From the NCBI GenBank assembly GCA_002386465.1, contig DGIT01000143.1, positions 1-13,264 on the forward strand: 13,264 bases of DNA, given 5' to 3'. Below, one piece after another: positions 1 to 7,699 of the stretch (position 1 is its first letter; each line of letters starts with the position of its first letter). Source of the stretch: Burkholderiales bacterium UBA4615 (GTDB lineage Bacteria > Pseudomonadota > Gammaproteobacteria > Burkholderiales > Burkholderiaceae_E). The position numbers and the translations under genes were made by a program. The notes below the pieces were generated by a model. The model searched no databases. It saw only the letters and a list, made by a program, of their open reading frames with translations, and had not been told where the DNA came from.

Positions 1-228
1 ACCGCCTGGTTTGGCCTGGTTGCGCCCTTAGGCACGCCGAAGGAGATCATCGCCAAGCTGAATGCCGAGGGCGTCAAGGCCACGAAATCCCCTGATTTCA
101 TTCGCAAGTTGAACGATCTGGGCTACGAAATTGTGGGCGGTTCGCCTGAGCAGATGGCCTCGATGATTCAGGACGAGTACAAGCGCTGGGGACCGGTCGT
201 GAAGGCTTCGGGCGCAAAAGTGGACTAA
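1..228 (+). CDS. Bug/TctC-family solute-binding protein, C-terminal part (5' end outside window)
   Basis: Frame 1 is open from the first base to TAA at 226-228 and gives the last 75 residues. The segment AWFGLVAPLGTPKEIIAKLN, followed by an L-x-x-x-G-Y-E-I-V-G-G-S-P-E-Q piece and a final stretch with Y-K-R-W-G-P-V-V-K-A-S-G, is the usual C-terminal end of Bug (tripartite tricarboxylate transporter receptor) proteins: 'GlxAPagTP..ii.kLn' then 'G..p.g.spee..........w..vik..g'. Family members are periplasmic receptors for small carboxylates and other organic solutes, feeding TctAB-type transporters or acting in signalling. The signal peptide and ligand-binding N-lobe lie outside the window, so no ligand can be proposed. 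The MFS gene starts 5 bp after its stop and is probably co-transcribed. Confidence 0.88.
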   Translation, partial: TAWFGLVAPLGTPKEIIAKLNAEGVKATKSPDFIRKLNDLGYEIVGGSPEQMASMIQDEYKRWGPVVKASGAKVD

Positions 229-233
229 GCCGC

Positions 234-1421
234 TTGAAGGTCTCGGGCCTCGTCCTGGCAATGTGCGCCGGGCAGCTGGGAAGCCTGCTGCCACACGTCG
301 TGCTGCCTGCTGTGCTGGTGGCCCACCTGGTGCCCTTGTGGGATCTGAGCAATGCCCAGGCTGGTTTGCTGGCCGCGGCCTATCCAGCCGGCTACATGCT
401 GGCCGTGCCGGTCCTGGGCGCACTGACCGACCGCATCGATGCGCGGCATCTCCTGTTCTGGGGTTCCCTGGTCAGCGGCGGGGCTACCATCGCGCTGGCC
501 TGGCTGGCGCAAGGACCTCTCACGGCGATGGCGTTCTGGGCGCTGGCTGGCATTGGTTTTGCGGGTGCATACATGCCCGGTTTGCGGGCCCTGACCGATC
601 GTCTTGACCCAGGCGACGCATCCCGCAGCGTCACGCTCTACACCTCGAGCTATTCAGTCGGAGTGGGTTTGTCTTTCCTCGTTTCGCAACTGGCCGCGGA
701 TCACCTGGGCTGGCGTTGGGCATTTGTCGTGACCGGGTTGGGGCCGTTGGTCATGGCGCTCGTCGCCTCCCGACTAGTGGCAAAGCCGCCGCCGCCCGCC
801 AGTGGCGCACTGCTCGACTTTCGTCCGGTCCTGCGCAATCGCCCGGCCATGGGCTACATCCTCTCCTATGGTGTGCACTGCTTCGAGCTGTATGGCCTGC
901 GTACCTGGCTGGTCGCGTTCTGGACCTACGTGGCAGCACGTCATGGCACGGCCAGTTTGCTGGACCCGATCACGGTCAGCGTGATCGTGACCGTGCTGGC
1001 CATGCCCGCCAGCATCGGCGGCAACGAACTGTCGCTGCGCTTTGGCAGGCACCGTGCGATCAGCGTCATTCAGATCCTGTCGGCCTGCGTGGCGCTGGCG
1101 ATCGGGCTGTGCGCCGGCGCATCGCCTGCCCTGCTCTTTGTGCTGGTACTGCTGTATGCACTGACGGTCCCGGCCGATTCAGGATCGCTGACCGCAGGCA
1201 TGAGTGCCAGCGCGCAGCCTCAGTTCAAGGGCGCGACCATGGCCATGCATTCAATGGTTGGCTTTGCGCTGTCGGCGCTCGCAGGCTGGCTGGTCGGCGT
1301 AGCGCTTGATGCGGCCGGTGGCATGCATCAGCCCCAGGGCTGGCTGGCGGCGTTCTCGGTACTGGCCGCCGGTATTTTGCTGGGGCCGCTTGCCCTGTGG
1401 TGGTCGCGTTCAGGTCGTTAG
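234..1421 (+). CDS. MFS transporter
   Basis: A 395-residue, strongly hydrophobic protein with about 12 predicted membrane segments, the normal size for a major facilitator superfamily permease of the inner membrane. The loop after the second segment carries the MFS motif-A-like G-A-L-T-D-R-I-D-A-R (about residues 62-71). A degenerate copy, G-N-E-L-S-L-R-F-G-R-H-R (about 263-273), sits at the matching place in the second half. The start is TTG at 234, without an obvious Shine-Dalgarno sequence. An ATG at 261 is the alternative but would cut into the first membrane segment. It lies 5 bp after a Bug receptor gene, suggesting an operon for uptake or efflux of a small organic molecule; the substrate cannot be read. 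Its 3' end overlaps the 3' end of the opposing dehalogenase gene by 12 bp. Confidence 0.9.
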   Translation: MKVSGLVLAMCAGQLGSLLPHVVLPAVLVAHLVPLWDLSNAQAGLLAAAYPAGYMLAVPVLGALTDRIDARHLLFWGSLVSGGATIALAWLAQGPLTAMAFWALAGIGFAGAYMPGLRALTDRLDPGDASRSVTLYTSSYSVGVGLSFLVSQLAADHLGWRWAFVVTGLGPLVMALVASRLVAKPPPPASGALLDFRPVLRNRPAMGYILSYGVHCFELYGLRTWLVAFWTYVAARHGTASLLDPITVSVIVTVLAMPASIGGNELSLRFGRHRAISVIQILSACVALAIGLCAGASPALLFVLVLLYALTVPADSGSLTAGMSASAQPQFKGATMAMHSMVGFALSALAGWLVGVALDAAGGMHQPQGWLAAFSVLAAGILLGPLALWWSRSGR

Positions 1422-2339
1422 AGGGCCCCTCGGCGTGGCGCGCATGAACGCGATCATGCGCTCGGCTACTTCAGCACCCCGGTCCTCCTGGATGAAGTGA
1501 CCCGCGCCACTGATGCGCGCATGAGGCTGACCGGCAGCCCCCGGAACAACACGCTGGAACATTTCGTCTCCACCGCGAGTGATTGGGTCACGCGTACCGA
1601 AGAGCGTGAGGAACGGCTTGTGCCATTGCCGCAAGGCCTGCCAGGCCTGCTCATTGCGTGCGTGCTCGGGATCATCAGACGAGGCTGGCACAAAGCCGGG
1701 GAAAACGCGCGCCGCGGTGCGATGTGCGCGTGAAGGAAACGGCGCGTCATAGGCGGCCACCGCTTGATCGTCCAAGCCCTGAGCACATCCGGCCTTCACG
1801 ATGCGTCCGATTGGAAACCACGGACTGAATCGCGAGAATGCTCGCCAGATACGAAAGGCAGGCGGCAGGGCTTGGGCACCCGTGGGCAGCCCCCCGTTGG
1901 ACAGTACGATGCGCTCAAAGCGCTCGGGCAACTCGGCAGCCATGCGCAGCCCGATCAGCGACCCCCAGTCCTGGCAAAAAAGCGTGACTTCATGCAAGTC
2001 ATACGCGTTCAACCAGGCTTTCATCCATTCGACATGGTTCAGGTAGGCATAGTCGCCGACCTCGGTCGGCTTGTCTGACCTGCCAAAGCCCACCAGGTCG
2101 GGCGCCACAGCGCGGTAGCCGGCGTTGACCAGCACGGGGATCATCTTGCGATACAGGAACGACCAGGTCGGCTCGCCATGCAGCAGCAACACGACCGGTG
2201 CCTCGCGGGGCCCTTCATCGACACAGGCGATCCGCAACCCGTCCACCTCGGTGTAATGCGGCAGGTACGGAAAGTCAGGAAGATGAGCGAACCGCGCCTC
2301 GGGTGTGCGCAAGACCGGACCACGTGTTGAAGGTGTCAT
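1410..2339 (-). CDS. dhmA: Haloalkane dehalogenase (alpha/beta-hydrolase, HLD-I / DhmA-like)
   Basis: A 309-residue alpha/beta-hydrolase with the full residue set of haloalkane dehalogenases (EC 3.8.1.5), which hydrolyse a carbon-halogen bond to an alcohol plus halide in the cytoplasm. Visible motifs are the oxyanion loop HGEPTW (54-59), nucleophile elbow C-Q-D-W-G-S with Asp124 and halide-binding Trp125, a second likely halide-binding Trp165 in the cap (R-I-W-R-A-F), acid Asp251 in F-G-T-R-D, and base His281 in G-A-G-H-F-I-Q-E-D-R-G. An acid after strand 7 and a second Trp in the cap are typical of subfamily I. I recall mycobacterial DhmA as close over most of the length; the symbol rests on that. 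There is no signal peptide. It is the last gene of the minus-strand operon, 10 bp after the MBL gene. Many enzymes of this type have no known natural halogenated substrate, and an epoxide hydrolase is less likely because the halide tryptophans are present. Confidence 0.88.
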   Translation of the reverse strand: MTPSTRGPVLRTPEARFAHLPDFPYLPHYTEVDGLRIACVDEGPREAPVVLLLHGEPTWSFLYRKMIPVLVNAGYRAVAPDLVGFGRSDKPTEVGDYAYLNHVEWMKAWLNAYDLHEVTLFCQDWGSLIGLRMAAELPERFERIVLSNGGLPTGAQALPPAFRIWRAFSRFSPWFPIGRIVKAGCAQGLDDQAVAAYDAPFPSRAHRTAARVFPGFVPASSDDPEHARNEQAWQALRQWHKPFLTLFGTRDPITRGGDEMFQRVVPGAAGQPHARISGAGHFIQEDRGAEVAERMIAFMRATPRGPLTT

Positions 2340-2349
2340 GGTCGCCGGC

Positions 2350-3426
2350 TCAGAAGCGATGCCTGGTCTGGATTGCCGTACTGCCCGCAGGCAGGCTCAG
2401 CGCATCGCCATCGCGCGCCAGCCGCAAGGTGCCGCTGAACCGTCTTGGCGCATCACCCAGAAAGGCTTCCTCCAGGCCCGGCAGCGGCGGCAGAGCCGGG
2501 ACGATGTGGTTGAGCAGCAGGTAGCGCACACCGGCTTCGCGTGCCGTATCGGCGGCCTCCTCGGGGGTCGCATGGTAGTCCACGATATCGGTAAACAGCT
2601 TGGCCATGCGGCCTTTCCCGCTCGCCTTGGCCGCGTCGGTGAGCAGACCCACCAGTCGCGGCGAAAGCGCCTCGTGCACCAGCAGATCAACCCCTTTCGC
2701 TTCGCGCTGTACCGCTGCGGACAGCTTAGTATCGCCGCTCAACACCATGGTGCGGCCCTTATACCGGATGCGGTACCCCACCGAAGGATGAACTGGCGAA
2801 TGGTCGACCGCAAAGGCCACCACCTCTAGTTCGCCCTCGTTGATGATCACCGTGCGCCCGGTCTCGCCCAGGGCAAACGGCCGCACGTCAGCCCCAAAAC
2901 CATGGGGCGGCAAAACAGACTCGCCATGATGGGCAATGCGATAGCCCCGATCGTGCTGATAGGCCTGCATCAGACCTGCTGCCACCTGCTCGACACCGGG
3001 CGGGCCATGCAGGGGGACGGGCTGCGCCGGACCGCCTGACACCCAGCGCTGTAACAGCAATTCGCCCAGCCCGTCGATGTGGTCAGAATGAAAATGGGTC
3101 AGCAAAATGGCATCGACACGACCGGGGCTGATGCCCATGCGCGTGAGGTTGCGCACGCCTGTGCCTGCGTCAAACACCATGAGACGCGTGCCGGCAACCA
3201 CGACCGTGCAGGGACCCAGGCGGCGTTCATCAGGAAACGGCGAGCCCGCACCGCACACGCGCACATGCAGGCCGTCGGGCAGCTCGGACACGCCATCAAT
3301 GTTGAGCCGAGCACTCGCGACCCGCGAGGCGATCTCCAGGCTGATGCGCTCGCGCATTGTCCAGGCGATCAGCGCCAGCAGGGCGAGGCCCGTCACACCA
3401 TAGACCAGCCACCGGCGGGGTTTCAT
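2350..3426 (-). CDS. Membrane-tethered MBL-fold metallohydrolase (AtsA-like arylsulfatase type)
   Basis: A 358-residue protein. An N-terminal membrane segment (about 5-22) follows a basic M-K-P-R-R, so the enzyme domain should face the periplasm. The metallo-beta-lactamase zinc motif is T-H-F-H-S-D-H (His111, His113, Asp115, His116). Further likely ligands are His209 (V-D-H-S-P-V), Asp232 (S-G-D-T) and His307 (N-H-I-V-P). The pattern H-S-D-H-I-D-G-L-G-E-L-L-L-Q-R-W with late L-L-L-N-H-I-V-P resembles the RNase Z/AtsA-like MBL group, which includes the arylsulfatase of Pseudoalteromonas carrageenovora. The start at 3426 is chosen because GGAG lies 9 bases upstream and the membrane segment begins right after it; an upstream in-frame ATG at 3453 would overlap the SDR gene. 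It starts 4 bp after the SDR stop. A lactonase or other esterase role remains possible; being beside a classical sulfatase favours sulfate-ester hydrolysis. Confidence 0.82.
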   Translation of the reverse strand: MKPRRWLVYGVTGLALLALIAWTMRERISLEIASRVASARLNIDGVSELPDGLHVRVCGAGSPFPDERRLGPCTVVVAGTRLMVFDAGTGVRNLTRMGISPGRVDAILLTHFHSDHIDGLGELLLQRWVSGGPAQPVPLHGPPGVEQVAAGLMQAYQHDRGYRIAHHGESVLPPHGFGADVRPFALGETGRTVIINEGELEVVAFAVDHSPVHPSVGYRIRYKGRTMVLSGDTKLSAAVQREAKGVDLLVHEALSPRLVGLLTDAAKASGKGRMAKLFTDIVDYHATPEEAADTAREAGVRYLLLNHIVPALPPLPGLEEAFLGDAPRRFSGTLRLARDGDALSLPAGSTAIQTRHRF

Positions 3427-3430
3427 CAAG

Positions 3431-4225
3431 TCAGACTCCAAACATACGTGCAAGGCGAATCATCGCACCTTGCCAGGCCGGCGACACATAGCGCAGGCGA
3501 GGCCGTCGACTTTCGCTGGCCTTGACGATGCAGGCCACAATTCCGCGGGTCGACGTGGCCTCAAGCCACCGAAAGCTGCGTTGCTCACGGGCCTGCAGAC
3601 GTGGCAGCACGGCAGAAAAATACGAGCGCTCACCCATCCAGGTGTACTTGCGCGCCAGCATGGCCTGATTGAAGCCGGTGTGAATCGCGCCAGGCTCGAT
3701 CAGCGAGACATGCACGCCACAGTCAAGTTCATCCAGCTCGGCCCGTAATCCGGCACCGGCTGCGGACAGCGCGAATTTGCTCATGCCATAGGGCATCAGA
3801 AACGGCACCGGTACCCGACCTGCTATCGAACTCACAAGCAGGACCGTGCCGCGCTTGCGGGCAATCATTCCGGCCAGCACGATCTGCACCAGCTCCAGTG
3901 CACCGAAGACGTTGACCTCGAAGGTCTGACGGATGCGATCGACCTCGACTTCTGCCAGTGAACCCGATTCGCCTACGCCTGCATTGCTGATCAACACATC
4001 AATCGGCAGCCCCCTGGCGCGCTCACGATCCTCGGGCAGCGTGACATCCAGCTTGAACGCTTCGAGCATCAGGCCGCCTGCCTGAGCGTGCAAGAGCAGC
4101 GCCCCGGCCTGTGCATCGGTCAAGGTGGTGGCCAGCACCCGATGCCCGCGTGCGGCCAGCGCCAGGGCCGCATCACGACCAATGCCGGTGCCTGCGCCGG
4201 TGATCAGGATCGTTCGCTTGTGCAC
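3431..4225 (-). CDS. SDR-family NAD(P)-dependent oxidoreductase (classical)
   Basis: A Rossmann-fold short-chain dehydrogenase/reductase of about 264 residues, normal for classical SDRs. It has the nucleotide-binding T-G-A-G-T-G-I-G (9-16), the structural N-A-G (81-83), catalytic Ser133 (V-S-S-I-A-G), Tyr146 and Lys150 in Y-G-M-S-K, and the following P-G motif (E-P-G-A-I-H-T-G-F). The site is intact, so it should oxidise an alcohol or reduce a carbonyl with NAD(P)(H) in the cytoplasm. I prefer GTG at 4225 because homologues begin just before K-R-T-I-L-I-T-G; GTG at 4237 or TTG at 4270 (which would overlap the sulfatase gene) are alternatives, none with a strong ribosome site. It lies 28 bp after the sulfatase and 4 bp before the MBL gene. 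It may process the alcohol released by sulfate-ester cleavage (inference). Confidence 0.88.
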   Translation of the reverse strand: MHKRTILITGAGTGIGRDAALALAARGHRVLATTLTDAQAGALLLHAQAGGLMLEAFKLDVTLPEDRERARGLPIDVLISNAGVGESGSLAEVEVDRIRQTFEVNVFGALELVQIVLAGMIARKRGTVLLVSSIAGRVPVPFLMPYGMSKFALSAAGAGLRAELDELDCGVHVSLIEPGAIHTGFNQAMLARKYTWMGERSYFSAVLPRLQAREQRSFRWLEATSTRGIVACIVKASESRRPRLRYVSPAWQGAMIRLARMFGV

Positions 4226-4253
4226 GACGCCACTCACTGTTGAGCCTGGCAGA

Positions 4254-6149
4254 TCAGTTGAGGCGCGCAAGCTTGAGCGCTTGACTGCGGCGACGTCTCA
4301 CGACCCGCACAAACAACAGCGCGATCAGCCCGACCAGCACGACAACCACCCATGGACCATAACGCGGTACATAGACATTCATCACAGCATTGCGCATGAC
4401 CTGATACGCATAGCGGTACCCCGCAGGCATGGGCAGCACCCCATGTACCTGCTCCCATTGCACGTAAAGCTGCTGCAAGGCCTGAAATTCGTCTGCTCGC
4501 GCGACGCTCAGGTCCTGCGTTTCGCCAGGGTCACGCACGATGTCATAGAGTCGCCACTGACCATCTCCCAGAGGCGGGAGGTTGCGTACGAGCTTCAACT
4601 CACCACGATACATGGCCGCATTGCCGGAAAGCTCATGACCCACTGCGGCGTCGGCTGGTCTGACCCGCGTCTGTTGGCCCAGAATGACCGGCAGCAGACT
4701 AACGCCTGAGGGTGGCTCGATCCGACGGCCCTCAATGCTCGGGGGCGCAGGCTGAGCGCCGCTAAGCGAAAGCAGGGTCGGCACAATATCGGTGATATGC
4801 GCGAATCCGCTGTGAATGGCTCCAGGCGCAGTGCCCGGCACACCGGCGACGATCAATGGAACACGCACGCCGCCTTCACCTGCAAAAAATTTGTAGCTCG
4901 ACAGGGGCGAGGCCACTGCACGGGCCCAGTGTGGTCCGATGACCGCGTAAGCGCCGGGATCGCCCATCGCATCCAGATCGCTGCGATAGCTGGCACGCAA
5001 CCACAGTCGCGAAATCAACGAATCAAATGGATCCGAGGCCTCGGCGCCGTTGTCGGACAGAAACACGAATACCGTTCGTTCGAGCTCTCCGATGTCGCGC
5101 AGATGCGCAATCAGGCGACCGACGTGGTGATCCATGGCCTGTGCCATGCCGGCATAGACTTCCATCCGGCGCGCCTCATAGCGACGCGTGCTCTCGTTCA
5201 AAGACGCCCAGTCGGGCGCATCGGACATGGCCTGCATCGGGGCATTGGCCGGAATCACTCCCAGTGCTGCAGACCGGTCACGCCGCGCCTGGCGCAATGC
5301 CGCCCAGCCTGCGTCGTAATTGCCGCGGTGCTGATCGATGAATGCACGCGGCGCCTGCAGCGGAATGTGATTGGCCTGAAATCCGATATAGGCGAAGAAG
5401 GGCTTTGCCTGTGCTGCGTCCTCCTTCAGATAGCCGATCATCTTGTCGACGAAAAACTCCGATGAATAGAAGCGCTCAGGCATGCGCGCCTCGCGCCCAT
5501 CTTCGAACCAGTACACCTGGTCTGTCAGGCCGAGATAGCGTTGCGACGGGTTCCAGTTGTCCGATCCGGTATCGCCCTGAATCAAGGAACGGTCAAACCC
5601 ACGCTGAGGCGGCAAGTTATGGGGTTCATTGCCGACATTCCATTTGCCCGTCACGTAGGTGCGGTAGCCGCGGTCACGCAGCAGCTCCGCCACGGTCACC
5701 ACGTTGCGATTCAGGCTACCGAGATAACCCGGCTTGCCCGCATGCTGGTGAGGCATCGACTCTCGCAGATTGCCCACCCCAGCCAAATGATTGTCGACCC
5801 CGGTGAGCAGCATCGAGCGCGTTGGCGAACACGAGCCGCTGACGTGAAAATTTGAAAAGCGCATGCCACGGGCGGCGAGCGCATCAAGATGCGGTGTCGG
5901 AATTTCGCCGCCAAAAGCCCCCACATCGGTGAAGCCCCAGTCATCGGCCACCAGGATCACGATGTTGGGCGGGCGAGGCTCGGGCGATGCAGCCAACGCC
6001 CCCGGACTGCTTAGCCCAGCCCACACTACGGCCAACCAGCAGGCGAGCAGCCGATCAAACCCACTGAAGTAGCGCGCGCGGCGCATGCTTGCCGATTGCA
6101 CGGTTTGTTGTGTTGCCTTCAATCGAGCGACGCAGTCAAGCACCCTCAT
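4254..6149 (-). CDS. Formylglycine-type sulfatase with C-terminal membrane anchor (sulfatase 1)
   Basis: A 631-residue member of the alkaline-phosphatase-fold sulfatases, which hydrolyse sulfate esters using formylglycine. The signature G-S-C-S-P-T-R-S-M-L-L-T-G is canonical, with Cys107 to be converted by the formylglycine-generating enzyme. Metal ligands are D-D-W-G (Asp69, Asp70) and S-D-N-G-A-E (Asp366, Asn367). Other active-site residues are Lys169, His261 (H-I-P-L-Q-A-P) and Lys420 (Y-K-F-F-A-G-E-G-G-V-R-V-P). The usual GKWH is G-K-W-N here, with Asn171 in the His slot. The N-terminus has a secretion signal ending near A-L-A-A (51-54). A membrane segment (about 600-616) followed by an Arg-rich tail suggests a periplasmic enzyme tethered at its C-terminus. 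The start at 6149 overlaps the upstream stop as ATGA; ATG at 6086 gives a more typical signal-peptide length. The substrate (aryl, alkyl or steroid sulfate) is unknown. Confidence 0.93.
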   Translation of the reverse strand: MRVLDCVARLKATQQTVQSASMRRARYFSGFDRLLACWLAVVWAGLSSPGALAASPEPRPPNIVILVADDWGFTDVGAFGGEIPTPHLDALAARGMRFSNFHVSGSCSPTRSMLLTGVDNHLAGVGNLRESMPHQHAGKPGYLGSLNRNVVTVAELLRDRGYRTYVTGKWNVGNEPHNLPPQRGFDRSLIQGDTGSDNWNPSQRYLGLTDQVYWFEDGREARMPERFYSSEFFVDKMIGYLKEDAAQAKPFFAYIGFQANHIPLQAPRAFIDQHRGNYDAGWAALRQARRDRSAALGVIPANAPMQAMSDAPDWASLNESTRRYEARRMEVYAGMAQAMDHHVGRLIAHLRDIGELERTVFVFLSDNGAEASDPFDSLISRLWLRASYRSDLDAMGDPGAYAVIGPHWARAVASPLSSYKFFAGEGGVRVPLIVAGVPGTAPGAIHSGFAHITDIVPTLLSLSGAQPAPPSIEGRRIEPPSGVSLLPVILGQQTRVRPADAAVGHELSGNAAMYRGELKLVRNLPPLGDGQWRLYDIVRDPGETQDLSVARADEFQALQQLYVQWEQVHGVLPMPAGYRYAYQVMRNAVMNVYVPRYGPWVVVVLVGLIALLFVRVVRRRRSQALKLARLN

Positions 6150-7537
6150 GATCCTGTGTGATGGATGGAATGAATGGGCAGTTCCTCAGCCCTGTAGTCG
6201 GCCGGGCGCCCGCGTGTCAAACATTGCTCGATGACCCAGAGCCGATCCTGCCCCCAGACTGCGGTGTTGCCCACCCGAAAGGCCGGTACACCCCAGAGCC
6301 CTGCATCCAGCAAGGCGGTGCGATGATGTTCCGCCTGTGTACGCCATGCGTTGTCACGCAAGGCTTCACGTGCTTCTTGCCAGGTCAAGCTGGCGCGCTC
6401 GGCGATCCGACGCAATCCATGGTCACTGCCTGCATCCAGGCCTTCGGCCCAGACGCCCTGCATGAATGAGAGGACATAGGCCTGCCCGGCACCGCGCTGC
6501 TCGGCCAGCGGCATGAGCGCCAGCCCGCGTTCGGTGGGCCGCCCCACCGGATCATTCAACCTGCCAAACGGTACACCATGCAGGCGCGCCTCACGGGCAG
6601 CATCAAGGCTGATGTAGCGGCGCTTGGCGGCCGGCACCGGAAGGCCGCGCATCACCATGGGCAGCAGAAAACGCAGTCTGACGGTTGCGCCGGTCAGTCG
6701 TGCCAACTCGAAGACGCGCGGTGCAGCAATCGCGGAATAAGGACTGCGCAGGGAAAAGAAAAACTCGATCTCGGTCGATGTGGCACATGCGATTGGCGTC
6801 ACCCGATCGCGTACTGCAGGAGCCAGATCGACCCCTTCGGTGCGGTCCAAGCCAAGCGAGCGCAACCGCGCCTCCAGGTAATGCATCCGATCCAGGCCCC
6901 AGTACCACTCGCCCGCGTAGTGAAATGTAGCGCTCAGGTAATGACCCAGACGCTCACGCAGCGCAGCGGACTCGGCAAGATGCGTCACAAGCTCGGTTTC
7001 GCTCGCAGGATCGATCGGTGCATGCGCAATCCCGGATGCAAGACCCTGCGAAGATTGTTCGAGCGCAACCGCCCTGTCCTTCGCAACGCCGTCCCAGAGC
7101 GCCGACGACACGGGTGCGGCGGCCTCGATAAACCGTCCGGCATGCAGTGCGCCCAGCAAGGCGCGTTGCGCGGTGCGCACTAGATCGGGCGAGGGCTGAT
7201 CTGCAGGATCGCGAAAATGCAGACCGAGGCGTTCAGCCAAAAGAGCTGCGTCGCGCCGACTCCAGGCCACCAGCCGCGAACGGTCAGGTGCCGCAGAATC
7301 AGGCGCTGGCGGCACCAGATGCGGCACACAGTGCACCGCGTATCGCGCAGCAAACGCCGGCAAACACTGAGCCACCAGCGCGCTGTAGGGATCATCGACC
7401 TGAAAAAACACATGCACCTGATGCGGTGCATGGCGCTTGATCCGCCGCTGCTCCGCTTGCGCGCGCAAACGCATCAGGCGCGACTCGCTCAACAGGCGAG
7501 CGGAAATCATCGGCGTGAGCAGCGTTCTGATCGACAT
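6146..7537 (-). CDS. Tandem DsbA-family protein (2-hydroxychromene-2-carboxylate isomerase / kappa-GST-like)
   Basis: A 463-residue protein made of two DsbA-like thioredoxin-fold modules, whereas single-domain HCCA isomerases are about 200 residues. The second module (about 255-440) looks active: E-F-F-F-S-L-R-S-P-Y-S-A-I with Ser265 in the position of the catalytic Ser of HCCA isomerases and kappa-class glutathione transferases, the helical insert, then the cis-proline motif G-V-P-A-F (416-420) and V-W-G-Q-D-R-L-W. The first module (about 40-230) keeps V-H-V-F-F-Q-V-D-D-P-Y-S-A and W-Y-W-G-L-D-R but has Asp49 where the Ser should be, so it is probably not catalytic. No CxxC and no signal peptide are seen, so a cytoplasmic, glutathione-using role is more likely than disulfide formation. 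It is first in the minus-strand operon and overlaps the sulfatase by 4 bp. The reaction is unknown. Confidence 0.85.
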   Translation of the reverse strand: MSIRTLLTPMISARLLSESRLMRLRAQAEQRRIKRHAPHQVHVFFQVDDPYSALVAQCLPAFAARYAVHCVPHLVPPAPDSAAPDRSRLVAWSRRDAALLAERLGLHFRDPADQPSPDLVRTAQRALLGALHAGRFIEAAAPVSSALWDGVAKDRAVALEQSSQGLASGIAHAPIDPASETELVTHLAESAALRERLGHYLSATFHYAGEWYWGLDRMHYLEARLRSLGLDRTEGVDLAPAVRDRVTPIACATSTEIEFFFSLRSPYSAIAAPRVFELARLTGATVRLRFLLPMVMRGLPVPAAKRRYISLDAAREARLHGVPFGRLNDPVGRPTERGLALMPLAEQRGAGQAYVLSFMQGVWAEGLDAGSDHGLRRIAERASLTWQEAREALRDNAWRTQAEHHRTALLDAGLWGVPAFRVGNTAVWGQDRLWVIEQCLTRGRPADYRAEELPIHSIHHTGS

Positions 7538-7542
7538 GCCTC

Positions 7543-7557
7543 ACTGTAAACCACAGT
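7543..7557. repeat. Short inverted repeat ACTGT-N5-ACAGT
   Basis: Perfect 5-bp arms (7543-7547 and 7553-7557) around AAACC, ending 6 bases from the minus-strand start codon at 7537. It could be half of a repressor site. In the minus-strand mRNA it could also form a small hairpin directly before the GAGG-like ribosome site. Arms this short can arise by chance. Confidence 0.35.
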
Positions 7558-7696
7558 CCCGACGACCACATGAAACCGTGCAATGTTCCTGCAAGGCGCT
7601 TAGCGATGTGGATCCTTCAGAACGCAAACCCGATAAATTGTGCGAAAGTCGAGCGTCCTGGCAGCGCCCGATTCAGCGTTGAAATTACCCGTCTAC

Positions 7697-7699
7697 AGG
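7697..7699 (+). promoter_or_regulatory. Ribosome binding site deciding the fadD start
   Basis: AGG (within CAGGT) lies 6 bases before ATG at 7706. An upstream in-frame GTG at 7640 has no such site and would add 22 unconserved residues, so 7706 is preferred. Confidence 0.5.

Noticed and set aside
716..1309. Alternative plus-strand frame of 197 codons inside the MFS gene
   Set aside because: Arg/Pro/Gly-rich translation typical of a shifted frame in GC-rich DNA; the MFS frame explains the region.
1421..1431. GAGG-GCC-CCTC palindrome after the MFS stop as a terminator
   Set aside because: The stem is only 4 bp with no T-run, and it lies inside the dehalogenase coding sequence.
4797..5465. Plus-strand open frame of 222 codons inside sulfatase 1
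   Set aside because: Antisense shadow of a strongly conserved sulfatase, with a low-complexity Arg/His-rich translation and no ribosome site.
6578..7183. Plus-strand open frame of 201 codons inside the tandem DsbA-family gene
   Set aside because: Antisense shadow; no domain-like pattern.
7609..7637. Sigma-70 promoter TGGATC-17-GATAAA for the fadD operon
   Set aside because: Only 3 of 6 and 4 of 6 consensus matches; mentioned with the control region but not called as a promoter.
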